Shown piece after piece: positions 15,869-24,258 of a DNA stretch of 64,000 nucleotides. This stretch comes from Paracholeplasma brassicae (GTDB lineage Bacteria; Bacillota_I; Bacilli_A; Acholeplasmatales; UBA5453). The notes under the pieces are model-generated. The model was not told the DNA's origin and made no database searches. It worked only from the letters and a program-made list of their open reading frames with translations. The stretch lies in contig NC_022549.1 in NCBI RefSeq assembly GCF_000967915.1, forward strand, positions 1,166,366 to 1,230,365, read 5' to 3'. The position numbers and the translations under genes were made by a program. Each line of letters begins with the position of its first letter. Position 1 is the first letter of the stretch.

Positions 15869-16621
15869 CTATTTTTTAAAGACGACAAATAAATCAAAAG
15901 AAATGATTGATATCATCATAATCAAAACAGATAATTGAATCATCGGGTAAGTTTGATCTAGATTTTCTTTTCTAAAATGCCTTAGTAGAATACCCAAATA
16001 TGCCCATAAAATAACAAAGGAAAACACGTATTCTTTTTCTTTATAGGTCCATAAAAGTGTGATTAGTCCTCCGATAAAAATCATTATAATCGTTAAACTA
16101 ACCGCGATGTTTCCTAAATTAGGTGTGCCAATTTTAACCAATAATATCGTAAAATTAGCAATTAGTGCCACACTAATCCATCCCAAATACAGCGAAACGA
16201 CTGAACGTATAAACAACACGTCTTTATCAATTATTTTAAACGTCACAATCAAAGTTATTAAAAGACCAACCATAACAATCGTTGATAATGCGATTCGGTC
16301 ATAGTGCCATAAAAACAGCCAACACATATTTAAAATAGCAATTAACGAGAATAGCAAATTAATGTTAATAAACAGTCGTTTGCTTGTTATCTCATCCAAC
16401 TGCTTTAACTGAGCACCTTGATAAAGGATGAAAACAAATAGTCCAAGATAAATCAAACCCCATATGGCAAACGTCACGCCAGCTGGTTGAAATAAATTGG
16501 GGTATTTATAAGAAACATCACCCGTTGTTATGCCATTTAAAGGCATTTGATTTGCAAGACCATTAACAAAAATCATTAAAACATAGGTTAAGATTAAAAA
16601 CACAAATGATGCCAAAACCAT
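15869..16621 (-). CDS. TspO/tryptophan-rich sensory protein-like membrane protein
   Basis: A 250-residue protein with seven or eight membrane helices. The stretch LFQPAGVTFAIWGLIYLGLF near residue 50 is the best family marker: the PxxxFxxAxxxFxIWxxIY pattern is shared by TspO-related proteins annotated as tryptophan-rich sensory proteins. TspO relatives bind porphyrins or other hydrophobic ligands; the role of this longer branch is unknown. The start at 16621 follows GGGAGTG by 6 bases; a longer frame to 16672 lacks a site. It stands 20 bases before the reductase gene and may share its transcript. Confidence 0.65.
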   Translation of the reverse strand: MVLASFVFLILTYVLMIFVNGLANQMPLNGITTGDVSYKYPNLFQPAGVTFAIWGLIYLGLFVFILYQGAQLKQLDEITSKRLFININLLFSLIAILNMCWLFLWHYDRIALSTIVMVGLLITLIVTFKIIDKDVLFIRSVVSLYLGWISVALIANFTILLVKIGTPNLGNIAVSLTIIMIFIGGLITLLWTYKEKEYVFSFVILWAYLGILLRHFRKENLDQTYPMIQLSVLIMMISIISFDLFVVFKK

Positions 16622-16763
16622 CTGAATCACTCCCTTATTACACCTATTATAAATATATTTAAAGATGATCATTCGTTCTAAATGAAACCATCAATCCATT
16701 CAATTTATAAGCTAAAAGAATCGTCTACAAAACTAATCATGCTGCTAGATTTTCAATAAGCAT

Positions 16764-17972
16764 TTAATCAATCACTACATCGACGATTTGTTTTAATAAT
16801 TCTGCAGTTTCAATCGATATACCTTCAGGTGTGTACTTTGATTCTACTGCCTGATTTCCAGTAATGGTTTTATAATGTACTAAGGCAGATAGGTAAGCCC
16901 CATACAAACTCGGATGATTCAAGTCATTATAAAGATTGATTTCTTTATGGTTCAAAAAGACATACATGAACACATCACCTACCCTTGAAATCATTGAATC
17001 AAACGCCTCAGAAACGTCCAAGTAACCATTTGAAATCACTTCTTGCATAGCAACTCTTTCTTCTATCTCATTGTAATTATACGCCCATGTTTGATACAAT
17101 ACCATTTTTGCGCCATTGGTGTGAATTAGGTTATTGTATTTTTTAACAGAATTATAGAAACGATTATAGTCCGTGAGCAATCCGTCACTTTTTTCTTGTA
17201 AAATTACATGAGTATAATTGAACTCAGTTAATCGTTTTTCTACAATATCCTCGTGTTGGTCTAAGTATTGATAACTCGTGCTATAGCTAATATAAACAAT
17301 GCTACCATCTAATATCATCATGTTTTTAACCATATCGGGTATATCATACGTGTATTTTGTTAAGCTATTGCCAACAAACAATAAATCATAAACATCGGAA
17401 TCTTCTTTATATAAAACATCGACTTCTAACTTGGTTTGAATGTTCCAATCGTCTTCTAAATAAAGAAAGATGTTTGATTTGCCTGCCCTGATGAAGGTGA
17501 TTGTTTTTTCTTTTTCATCAATTAGTACGTTCGGATCAGACTTTTGAAACTGCACTTGCTTATTCATGCTATCGGCTGGATCGTAATGCACCTCATATGA
17601 ATAGGTAACCCCAGCGTATATGACCCCATCCGATTTCAACTCTAATTGGATTTTATCGACAAAAACAACTGGTGTTACTTGAATTATTACCTCTATTTTT
17701 TTGCCGGTTGAGGCTTTAACTGTAATAATTGCTTCTCCCACGCTAACACCAGTGATTAGGCCGTTTGTACTAACACTAACAATCGTATCATCACTTGATT
17801 CGTAGAGATATATCTCATCACTTTTTGAATCTACGATATTAATTTGTTTACTCTCGTTTACGAAAATCGTCTCATCGATTTCAATACTGAAGTCTACCTC
17901 GTCCGTTGACTTACATCCAAAAAATAAAAAGACTGAAATTAAAAGTAACAACAAACTCATTAATTTTCTCAT
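16764..17972 (-). CDS. Lipoprotein with two Ig-like domains and an SGNH-like domain
   Basis: The signal peptide ends in the lipobox FLFFGC (Cys at about residue 20), so the protein is lipid-anchored outside the membrane. Residues 30-100 form a BIG2 Ig-like domain (SVSTNGLITGVSVGEAIITV), and 105-190 form a second Ig-like domain. Residues 195-400 look like an SGNH hydrolase: LLFVGNSLTKYTYDIP supplies a GNSL block I serine, and NDLNHPSLYGAYLSALVHY near residue 355 supplies the D-x-x-H block V. It may be an esterase acting on surface or environmental glycans. It stands alone, 100 bases past the TspO-like gene. Confidence 0.72.
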   Translation of the reverse strand: MRKLMSLLLLLISVFLFFGCKSTDEVDFSIEIDETIFVNESKQINIVDSKSDEIYLYESSDDTIVSVSTNGLITGVSVGEAIITVKASTGKKIEVIIQVTPVVFVDKIQLELKSDGVIYAGVTYSYEVHYDPADSMNKQVQFQKSDPNVLIDEKEKTITFIRAGKSNIFLYLEDDWNIQTKLEVDVLYKEDSDVYDLLFVGNSLTKYTYDIPDMVKNMMILDGSIVYISYSTSYQYLDQHEDIVEKRLTEFNYTHVILQEKSDGLLTDYNRFYNSVKKYNNLIHTNGAKMVLYQTWAYNYNEIEERVAMQEVISNGYLDVSEAFDSMISRVGDVFMYVFLNHKEINLYNDLNHPSLYGAYLSALVHYKTITGNQAVESKYTPEGISIETAELLKQIVDVVID

Positions 17973-18297
17973 ATACTATCTCCTGATCCATAATAATTCA
18001 CACCACTTATTTCTAATGACTCAGAGTCGTCATTAATGTCAAGCTAAAACTGCTATAAAATAGACTAATCCAAAAATTTTTGTAATGAAATCATCAAAAA
18101 TTTATGAACTTTGATATTTAATTAAATTATAACACTTATACACAATAATACAATTATGAGTTTTGTGTCTTAAAACTATTCTATATGAAAAATTAGGCTT
18201 GCTTACTTGAAAATATATTCGATTGATGACAAAAAAATACGAGCAATGACTAGTGTAACATCAGCCACTGCACTAATATAGCTCTACTTACAATGAT

Positions 18298-18330
18298 AAA
18301 AAAAGCTCAAAATTATGAGCTTTTATTTTT
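18298..18330 (-). terminator. Rho-independent terminator
   Basis: AAAAGCTCA and TGAGCTTTT pair around a short AT loop. On the minus strand the stem ends in T7. It lies about 240 bases beyond the last gene of the accessory module at 18568. Confidence 0.6.
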
Positions 18331-18420
18331 ATTCACTATTGTGCAAAAAGGTTCTTGTAATTAAAACAGCCTCATGAGGGTATTATTTTATACTCTGATG
18401 TGTGCTAAAACTGTATCTAT

Positions 18421-18550
18421 TTGATGTGTGATGCTACCTATTTTAATACAAATTAGCACCCCATCATAAATTTTAGCACCCTTAACTCATTTTTAGCACC
18501 CCTATAAAAACGGCTTAACAAGGGGATTTGTTAATAATGACTGTTTAATT
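18421..18550. repeat. GCACCCC-box element, copy 4
   Basis: GTGTGATGCTACCTATTTTA and ATACAAATTAGCACCCC are followed by boxes TTTTAGCACCC and TTTTTAGCACCCC, then ACGGCTTAAC and GGGGATTTGTTAATAATGAC. It is the fullest copy of the 3843 type and stops 18 bases before the stop codon of the gene at 18568. The rest of 17973-18420 shows only the terminator at 18298. Confidence 0.7.
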
Positions 18551-18567
18551 TAACCTATACATCCAAT

Positions 18568-19329
18568 TCACTTGGATCCATTTTGCTTATTGTGATATTC
18601 TTTAAAAAGCTCGATTGAGTCAAAATCCTGTTTTATTACCCTGTTATGATAGTAATTAAATGCTTCGATTATAAATTCATATAAATCGACTTTACTCGAG
18701 AAATTCCTATACTCCAAATATCCATCAGGACTATATTTATTTTCTGGAACGAAACCATCAAACAATAACATTAATCCTTCTTCACTAAATATACACTGAA
18801 ACCAAGTGTTTTTATATTCTCCTTCGTAATGTATTTCGATACCCTTTTTAAAATTTCGATAAAATCTATGTTTCATGAATACAGGCAAACGATTCAATAA
18901 GGCAGATTCAATAGAGCCATATATTGCATCCTTTAATATTTCAGAAAACATTGATTGATTGATTTTGAAATACTCTTCAGCTTGTTCTTCAAACTTTTTT
19001 TGTTTTGGTTTATAACGTTTATTAATTTTTTCACCATAAATGCTTCCAGTCTGCATTAATAAGTGAATGTAATCAGGTACATCAGTCTGATAAATACTAT
19101 TTAAATTAACTTCTATTTTTTGATCAATTTCTTCACTATCAATAACATCATATCCTAGATTTCTAATCTGGGTGTCTATATTATAATAGTGCTTCTTATC
19201 TTTTGACATTGCAGAATAATGATATGATCCACGATCTTTTATTACTATGAAATACCAGTCAGTATTGTCGTATATAGATACTGTATTGCCAAAAGATTTT
19301 TTATCTAAGAAATATCTAATCCTCTTCAT
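18568..19329 (-). CDS. Hypothetical protein, accessory region 2
   Basis: A 253-residue soluble protein that I do not recognise. It is rich in Tyr, Lys and Asp, has no membrane segment, and contains one possible aromatic cluster (NTDWYFIVIKDRGSYHYSAM) near residue 25. GGAGGATTTCAC stands before the ATG, a strong ribosome site. Its size, its place among small unknown genes of the same strand and its position in a repeat-bordered module recall immunity-protein gene clusters, but no toxin gene is nearby. That comparison is inference only. Confidence 0.6.
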   Translation of the reverse strand: MKRIRYFLDKKSFGNTVSIYDNTDWYFIVIKDRGSYHYSAMSKDKKHYYNIDTQIRNLGYDVIDSEEIDQKIEVNLNSIYQTDVPDYIHLLMQTGSIYGEKINKRYKPKQKKFEEQAEEYFKINQSMFSEILKDAIYGSIESALLNRLPVFMKHRFYRNFKKGIEIHYEGEYKNTWFQCIFSEEGLMLLFDGFVPENKYSPDGYLEYRNFSSKVDLYEFIIEAFNYYHNRVIKQDFDSIELFKEYHNKQNGSK

Positions 19330-19454
19330 GTGAAATCCTCCATTACAATGTATATGCTACAGTGGTTAAAACTAATTTAAGCACCGCTATAACCAAATCG
19401 TTTTAATTGTTAACACAATATTCTTTTCGCTCTAACTTGTCAGATGATAATAAC

Positions 19455-20123
19455 CTAATTCTTCAATGTGATACCATATACTTCATTGTAAATATTAATT
19501 TCTTTGTATATGCATTGACCAATAAGTGATATATAATTTCTATTTGATGAAATATCCTTGATGTCATATTTGCTAAAAGATTTTAAAGCTAGAAATCCAT
19601 CTGAAAAATATCGCCCACCACGAATTTCAGACTGAACTGTAGAATATTTGTCTGTGATGTAAACATCCCAATCTCCTCTTTGAACTAATAATATAAAATT
19701 GATACAACTGTAATCATTGTAGAAACTTGCGCAATAAACCGGTCCATAATAAAAGAATTTGTTATTCTCATCAACCGCATTTTTAAATTCAGTATAATTG
19801 AAACTAAAATCGTAATCTACTAGCAAAAATCTAAAAGACTCTTGAAATAAAGTTTTATAGTCCCCCGTCCAACTAATATATCTTCTATGTTTTTCAATGC
19901 ATTTGCTTTTTAACTCATCGTTTAAAATAAATATTTCTTCAGTTCCCTTTTGATATTTGGTAGCAAATACATATACAGTATTTTCGTGTAAAACTTTGTA
20001 AATAGTCATTTTCTTAATCTTTTGTATGAAGTATAACATCCAGAAATTTTTCTTGAGTTCAATCCATACTTCACTATTTATAATTTTGCAGAGTTCCTTT
20101 TCTGCTTTACATAATTTGCTCAT
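19455..20123 (-). CDS. Hypothetical protein, accessory region 2
   Basis: A 222-residue soluble protein, unrecognised, rich in Tyr, Phe and Asn. The ATG at 20123 is preferred because AAAGGA lies 10 bases upstream; a TTG two codons earlier is possible. C-terminal stretch NYISLIGQCIYKEINIYNEV is helical. It is separated by 125 bases from the next gene at 18568 and reads in the same direction. No catalytic motif is visible. Confidence 0.55.
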   Translation of the reverse strand: MSKLCKAEKELCKIINSEVWIELKKNFWMLYFIQKIKKMTIYKVLHENTVYVFATKYQKGTEEIFILNDELKSKCIEKHRRYISWTGDYKTLFQESFRFLLVDYDFSFNYTEFKNAVDENNKFFYYGPVYCASFYNDYSCINFILLVQRGDWDVYITDKYSTVQSEIRGGRYFSDGFLALKSFSKYDIKDISSNRNYISLIGQCIYKEINIYNEVYGITLKN

Positions 20124-20301
20124 TAACAAAAATTCCTTTCTTTGAGATTGCTAGATTTTTACACTTTCTCCACAATCATTTGCTTAAAACATACATAAAA
20201 ATAATACATAAGTTTCTTACTCTGAATCAACTTTCAATATTACAAAACTAGTGATTATCAATCTCTATAGACATAGACTAATGAATCGCCTATATATTTA
20301 T

Positions 20302-20713
20302 TTATCTCACCCTCCATTTTAGAGACTTAGCTTTTATCCATGTTAACCAGTTTGAGTTTTTATCTAGTTCATCAATTTTTATATCTGGTGAGTTAGCAAA
20401 ATAAATCTGATTATCTATTCTTCAAAAGCAACCCACTTATGATAGAGTCATATTCTTCATTTGCTGGAACAAGATTAAAACGTTCTACTCCATCAAATAA
20501 AAATTCTATAACAGAGTGTTCTTTGTTTTGCTTTTGAATAATCATATATACTTGTCTAAGGTCATCAATTGGCTTCATCCTTGAATCATCACCTACATAA
20601 GATCCACTAATGTATTTTACCTCTTTAATGCAAGCATCATAAAAATACCCAAAAAGAGTTGAAACATATTCGATATCCTTTTCGTTGTTTATGCTGTTCC
20701 ATTGTTGTTCCAT
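20302..20713 (-). pseudogene. Frameshifted small protein gene (immunity-like)
   Basis: The first frame (20411-20713) gives 100 residues starting MEQQWNSINNEKDIEYVSTL and including FGYFYDACIKEVKYISGSYV. It stops at 20411, but a +1 frame continues IDNQIYFANSPDIKIDELDK and then NWLTWIKAKSLKWRVR before TAA at 20302. The WNSIN..FGxFxDxCIKE start and the W-x-AKxLxWR end belong together in one domain of about 138 residues, so one base has been gained or two lost near 20420. Ribosome site and ATG are intact. Function unknown; small proteins of this type occur among immunity-like genes. Confidence 0.65.
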
Positions 20714-20876
20714 GTTAGATTTCTCCCAATTATAAAGCCTATTAAGTTAATTCAAATTTGATCTATGCGAAATGTTTATTATTATTATAACATTTCTATT
20801 GATAAATTCCATCACGACTGGAGATATCAGTATACATACGTATTGCATTTATATCGTAATTCATATAAAGTTTTGG

Positions 20877-20935
20877 TAATCGTGTAAAAATTTTAGCACT
20901 CCCCCTCTCAAATCGTGTAAAAAGTTTAGCAGAGG
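20877..20935. repeat. TCGTGTAAA-box repeat, copy 4
   Basis: Two boxes, AATCGTGTAAAAATTTTAGC and AATCGTGTAAAAAGTTTAGC, lie 38 bases apart. Here the box is fused to TTTAGCA, linking this family to the TTAGCACC boxes of the other repeat type. Confidence 0.65.
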
Positions 20936-21049
20936 CCAATACTAACCTCTTAAATTTCAGATTGATACATCAGACTATAAATAGATAAAATATCAAAAAT
21001 CGACTAAAAAGTGGCATACTATGTCTATTTTCGGTAAATTTAGGCACAA

Positions 21050-21086
21050 AAAAAGGCTCGATACTTTTGTATCAAACCTATGCATT
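21050..21086 (-). terminator. Short orphan copy of the tRNA-Ser terminator
   Basis: Minus strand: AGGTTTGATAC-AAAA-GTATCGAGCCT followed by T7. It keeps the outer stem of the terminators at 10771 and 22121 but lacks the inner arm. No RNA gene precedes it. Confidence 0.6.
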
Positions 21087-21106
21087 CAATATGTGTTGCA
21101 TGACCT

Positions 21107-21275
21107 ATTTTAATACAATTACGCACCCTTCGCAGAATTTATGCACCCCTATCAAAATTTACGCACCCCTAAATTATGCCTTAGTTTAGCCTTTTAATTT
21201 TACAATATTTTTTAGCAGTAATTTGTATGTATCAAAATAGGTTATTCCACTATCTACATATTGTTGGGTATCGAA
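21107..21275. repeat. GCACCCC-box element with inverted ends, copy 5
   Basis: It opens GACCTATTTTAATACAATTA and closes near 21246 with TGTATCAAAATAGGTTA, an inverted pair. Three boxes ACGCACCC, ATGCACCCC and ACGCACCCC follow the left end. The interior matches 6598-6790. Beyond the right end GGGTATCGAACCC recalls a tRNA T arm. It directly precedes the XRE module. Confidence 0.7.
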
Positions 21276-21359
21276 CCCATCTACAACTCTTTATTAATTG
21301 AGATTTTCATTGAACATTATTTGTATAAAAAGTGTTTCTGCAAATGTGGATTGTAGGAT

Positions 21360-21563
21360 CTATTTTATTTCATCATCAAGTTGGAATATTTCGTCAACAT
21401 GTTTATCGAATAATCTGCTTAATTTTATAGCGAGTTCAAGTGTAGGGTTATATTTATTATTTTCAATTGCAATTATTGTTTGACGTGTGACGTCTACTTT
21501 TTCAGCTACATCCTCCTGTCTTAAACCCATTTTTCTTCTTAGAAATTTAATATTATTTTTCAT
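21360..21563 (-). CDS. XRE-family transcriptional regulator
   Basis: A 67-residue protein that is almost entirely one HTH_3 domain: LRRKMGLRQEDVAEKVDVTR then QTIIAIENNKYNPTLELAIK. Such short YgzD/YozG-type regulators are usually encoded with a small membrane protein and control their own operon. Here the partner gene lies directly upstream with an 11-base overlap. The last gene of the second accessory region on this strand before the repeat at 21107. Confidence 0.9.
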   Translation of the reverse strand: MKNNIKFLRRKMGLRQEDVAEKVDVTRQTIIAIENNKYNPTLELAIKLSRLFDKHVDEIFQLDDEIK

Positions 21564-21783
21564 TTTTTTCTCGAGTCATTTTCCTTGTTAAATACGCCTT
21601 ACTTCCAAAAAAAATAGCATTTTGCAAACAGATAATAGATAATTGAATATATGGAAAATCAGAACTTCGGACAAAATCAACTATTATCCAAACTAATAGA
21701 GATATTACCACAAAAAAGTATGCTAATCTTGATGACTTAATATTGATTTGCATTTCCATTTCATCAGCCTTCTTAATTTTCAT
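21553..21783 (-). CDS. Small membrane protein paired with XRE regulator
   Basis: A 76-residue protein with two membrane helices (about 17-37 and 43-63) and a basic C-terminus. TAGGAGG stands before the ATG. Its overlap with the XRE gene and its size fit the small membrane partners often encoded with YgzD-type regulators (DUF6773/DUF2178-like). The function of such pairs is unknown. Confidence 0.75.
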   Translation of the reverse strand: MKIKKADEMEMQINIKSSRLAYFFVVISLLVWIIVDFVRSSDFPYIQLSIICLQNAIFFGSKAYLTRKMTREKNEK

Positions 21784-21925
21784 TGTATTCCTCCTAATAA
21801 TGTAAATTCTTCTTTACATTTCAATCATATCAAAGAGTCGAATAAATGTCAAATCCTTTTAACATTTTATCAAAAAAAACATCGTACTAATCTGCTATTT
21901 TATATGTCGAACGTATGATGTCTTC

Positions 21926-22015
21926 GGTAATCGATAATTTGAAATACTCAGCAATTCAACTATAATCGTGTAAAATCATTTCAAATCGTGTATTTTCAAA
22001 TGTAATCGTGTAAAG
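21926..22015. repeat. TCGTGTAAA-box repeat, copy 5
   Basis: Three exact boxes AATCGTGTAAA, AATCGTGTATT and GTAATCGTGTAAA, plus a degenerate one (GGTAATCGATAA). Spacing is about 19 bases. The array is followed by GGGGATTTGACACC (about 22051-22064), related to the 27-base repeat and similar to the T arm of the tRNA-Ser gene next door. Confidence 0.68.
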
Positions 22016-22120
22016 GTTTCTTAATTTCTACTAAAATTGTATCAAAACAGGGGATTTGACACCTATGGAGTTACCTATTATAACACAATAAAAATATATA
22101 GAAATGGCTAAACAAAGACA

Positions 22121-22152
22121 AAAAAAAGGGTTGATACCGAATGTATCAGACC
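22121..22152 (-). terminator. Terminator of tRNA-Ser(GGA)
   Basis: Minus strand: AGGTCTGATAC-ATTCG-GTATCAACCCT followed by T8. It starts 14 bases after the CCA end of the tRNA. Confidence 0.75.
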
Positions 22153-22165
22153 TATTTTACTCTTA

Positions 22166-22256
22166 TGGCGGAGAAAAGGGGATTCGAACCCCTGCGACGC
22201 TTTCACGCCCTACTAGCTTTCCAAGCCAGCCCCTTCAGCCACTTGGGTATTTCTCC
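22166..22256 (-). tRNA. tRNA-Ser (anticodon GGA)
   Basis: A 91-base class II tRNA with encoded CCA. The acceptor GGAGAAA pairs with TTTCTCC, the anticodon stem CTGGC/GCTAG encloses TTGGAAA, and a long variable arm is present. It closes the second accessory region on the right. Confidence 0.95.
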
Positions 22257-22265
22257 AACTTTTAT

Positions 22266-22309
22266 ATTATAGGCGATTATCACATAAATATCAAGTGATA
22301 ATCGCCTAT
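22266..22309 (-). promoter_or_regulatory. tRNA-Ser promoter overlapping a 15-bp perfect palindrome
   Basis: On the minus strand TTGATA (22289-22294) and TATAAT (22266-22271) are 17 bases apart, ending about 8 bases before the tRNA. A perfect 15-bp inverted repeat (ATAGGCGATTATCAC, 22269-22283, with its complement at 22295-22309) spans the promoter. It may end the transcript of the PTS gene upstream, or serve as an operator. Confidence 0.7.
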
Positions 22310-22322
22310 ATCGATTAAATTA

Positions 22323-23339
22323 TCATATGGTTAAATCCCCAGGTTTAATGAGTTGATACTTTCTAAAGAAATAATCCGTAACATAGATTAGTACCAGTGG
22401 TAAGATTATATGAAGTAAAACAACTTGTGTAACAACTAAAACGCTATACCCCATGACGTCAAAGGTGACGAGCTGTCCAACCAAACCGGATGTTCCCATC
22501 CCTGCCCCAGTCGGACCAGTTTCAATCTTGAATAAGACCGTTGAGATTGGTCCTAAAATAGCTGAAACTAGAATTGTAGGTAACCAAATTATCGGTTTTT
22601 TTAAGATGTTTTTAAACTGCAACATGGAAGTACCTATGAAAACAGAGATGACCGAACCTATATTGTTATCCTTTCTCGACATAACAGCAAAGCCAACCAT
22701 TTGAACACTACAACCGACCACCGCTGCACCGCCAGCAATGCCTCCAAGACTAATCGCAATTGCGATAGCAGCACTTGATATCGGTGCAGTTAGTGCCATG
22801 CCCATCACAACCGAAATCACAATCCCCATAAAGAATGGTTGTAACGTCGTTGCTTGATCAATGAATGTACCAAAAGCTTTCATGGATTCGCTGATAGGTG
22901 AACCTATCAAATAGGCAACAAGAAAACCTATCATCAGCCCAGAAAAAGGAATGAGTAAGATATCGATTGGTGTTTTTTTTGAGATCGCGTATCTTAAGAA
23001 AAAATACACCAATGATACAGTTATATATATGACCATCGGGTCATTGTAAAGTCTTGAAGCAACCCCACCAGCAACCGAGGTTGCTACTAACTTTAGTCCG
23101 TCTAATTTTAAACTAACTGCCATACCCACACCAATACCGATGCCCATAAAACTTTTTAAAATGGTTGAAAGATTTAAAAGCTCTTCTGAGATTTTACTTA
23201 AGGATGAAACCTCACCCACTAAATTGCCTAATTGTCCGATAATAACACCTACGATTAAGGTTGAAAATAAACCAAGCGCCATCCCATTAAAACTCGTTAT
23301 AAAATAATCCAGTGCTATTTTACGTTTTGATTTTTCCAT
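22323..23339 (-). CDS. PTS sugar transporter subunit IIC (PTS_EIIC_2 type)
   Basis: A 338-residue, very hydrophobic protein with eight to ten membrane segments. Glycine-rich blocks GIGIGVGMAVSLKLDGLKLV and ALTAPISSAAIAIAISLGGI match the PF13303 EIIC-like family. The start at 23339 follows GGAGGGG by 7 bases. No IIA or IIB gene is near, as is usual for this family, so a phosphotransfer role is not certain and it could be a secondary sugar transporter. Confidence 0.8.
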   Translation of the reverse strand: MEKSKRKIALDYFITSFNGMALGLFSTLIVGVIIGQLGNLVGEVSSLSKISEELLNLSTILKSFMGIGIGVGMAVSLKLDGLKLVATSVAGGVASRLYNDPMVIYITVSLVYFFLRYAISKKTPIDILLIPFSGLMIGFLVAYLIGSPISESMKAFGTFIDQATTLQPFFMGIVISVVMGMALTAPISSAAIAIAISLGGIAGGAAVVGCSVQMVGFAVMSRKDNNIGSVISVFIGTSMLQFKNILKKPIIWLPTILVSAILGPISTVLFKIETGPTGAGMGTSGLVGQLVTFDVMGYSVLVVTQVVLLHIILPLVLIYVTDYFFRKYQLIKPGDLTI

Positions 23340-23365
23340 AGTAATTCCCCTCCAATGATAAAAAA

Positions 23366-23411
23366 ATAAATAGTGATACCAATGACACACAATCATTCTA
23401 TCACTATTTTT
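23366..23411 (-). terminator. Terminator of the alpha/beta hydrolase gene
   Basis: AAATAGTGAT and ATCACTATTT pair, with T-rich sequence on both outer sides. It ends just before the hydrolase stop codon region at 23413. Confidence 0.6.
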
Positions 23412-23412
23412 T

Positions 23413-24201
23413 TTAAAGTGTTTTTAAAAACGTTATCACGCGTTCAGAGAACAGACGTTGTTGATCCAAATGAACTACTGTTTTAGCGCGCTGGAATCCC
23501 TCTAAAAGCGCTTTCGGTACTTTTTGTTCGAACTGAATACAAGCATCTTTTATGACCTCTAATTCGTATTCGCCACAAATGACATAAACTGGGTATGCTT
23601 TCTTTTGCTTACCAAGCTTGTAGAACCGACTAATGCCCCTTTTTGATAATAAGCCCTTTCGTTTAAAGTTCTTTTGTGAGATTTCAAATTTCTTTTTTGC
23701 ATCATCTTTAATGCATGCATTGTTCAAATAATACGCTTTATAGGCATTAAAGAGAAATGCCCATTTGAAGGCACGTAAAAACTTGGTTTTTAATAACTCA
23801 TTGTTAATGGCTTTGAAAGAATCATGAAAGATTGAGAACCCACCAATCGAAATTAATGACTTGATTTTTTCAGGATAGACTTGGCCGAACGCTTGAGCAA
23901 CAAGCGAGCCAATCTCAATACCTAAAAAATGCGCATCTTCAATTGAAAGTAAATCAAGAATTACCTTAATTATTTCTGGCATGTCTTTGATTGATACGTT
24001 ACGAGATACACCACTTCTTCCATGACCCGGCAAGTCAACTAGTAACAACTGATAATCTTTCTTCAAAGCGATAATTTGATTATCAAACACCGAAATACTC
24101 GAAGTATACGGGTGTAATAAAACCAAGGTTTCCTTATTTTTATTTTCATAAAGCATGTAGTAAATCCCCACATCTTTAAATCGAACTGTTTGATCATGCA
24201 T
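23413..24201 (-). CDS. Alpha/beta hydrolase-fold protein lacking the nucleophile serine
   Basis: The 262-residue protein has the fold's landmarks: LVLLHPYTSSISVFDNQI (HP oxyanion region), LLLVDLPGHGRSGVSR near residue 60, and a late histidine in TVVHLDQQRLFSERV. At the nucleophile elbow, where GxSxG is expected, it reads HFLGIEIGSLVAQ, so the serine is a glutamate. Glu at this place recalls non-hydrolytic members; the usual chemistry should be lost or altered. The ATG at 24201 follows GGGAGTG by 6 bases. The gene follows the Imm-5-like gene by 57 bases. Confidence 0.8.
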   Translation of the reverse strand: MHDQTVRFKDVGIYYMLYENKNKETLVLLHPYTSSISVFDNQIIALKKDYQLLLVDLPGHGRSGVSRNVSIKDMPEIIKVILDLLSIEDAHFLGIEIGSLVAQAFGQVYPEKIKSLISIGGFSIFHDSFKAINNELLKTKFLRAFKWAFLFNAYKAYYLNNACIKDDAKKKFEISQKNFKRKGLLSKRGISRFYKLGKQKKAYPVYVICGEYELEVIKDACIQFEQKVPKALLEGFQRAKTVVHLDQQRLFSERVITFLKTL

Positions 24202-24258
24202 ATAAATCACTCCCTATATCAAGTATATCATTTTACGTCTTTATTAAATCATTCAATT

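Noticed and set aside
18518-22066. GGGGATTTG sequences near 18520 and 22051 as att copies of the tRNA-Ser 3' end
   Set aside because: Only about 10-11 bases match the tRNA-Ser T arm; too short to claim a duplicated attachment site without related genomes.
22104-22298. Plus-strand frame of 64 codons with GIRTPATLSRPTSFPSQPL
   Set aside because: It is the antisense reading of tRNA-Ser(GGA), a well-known false ORF.
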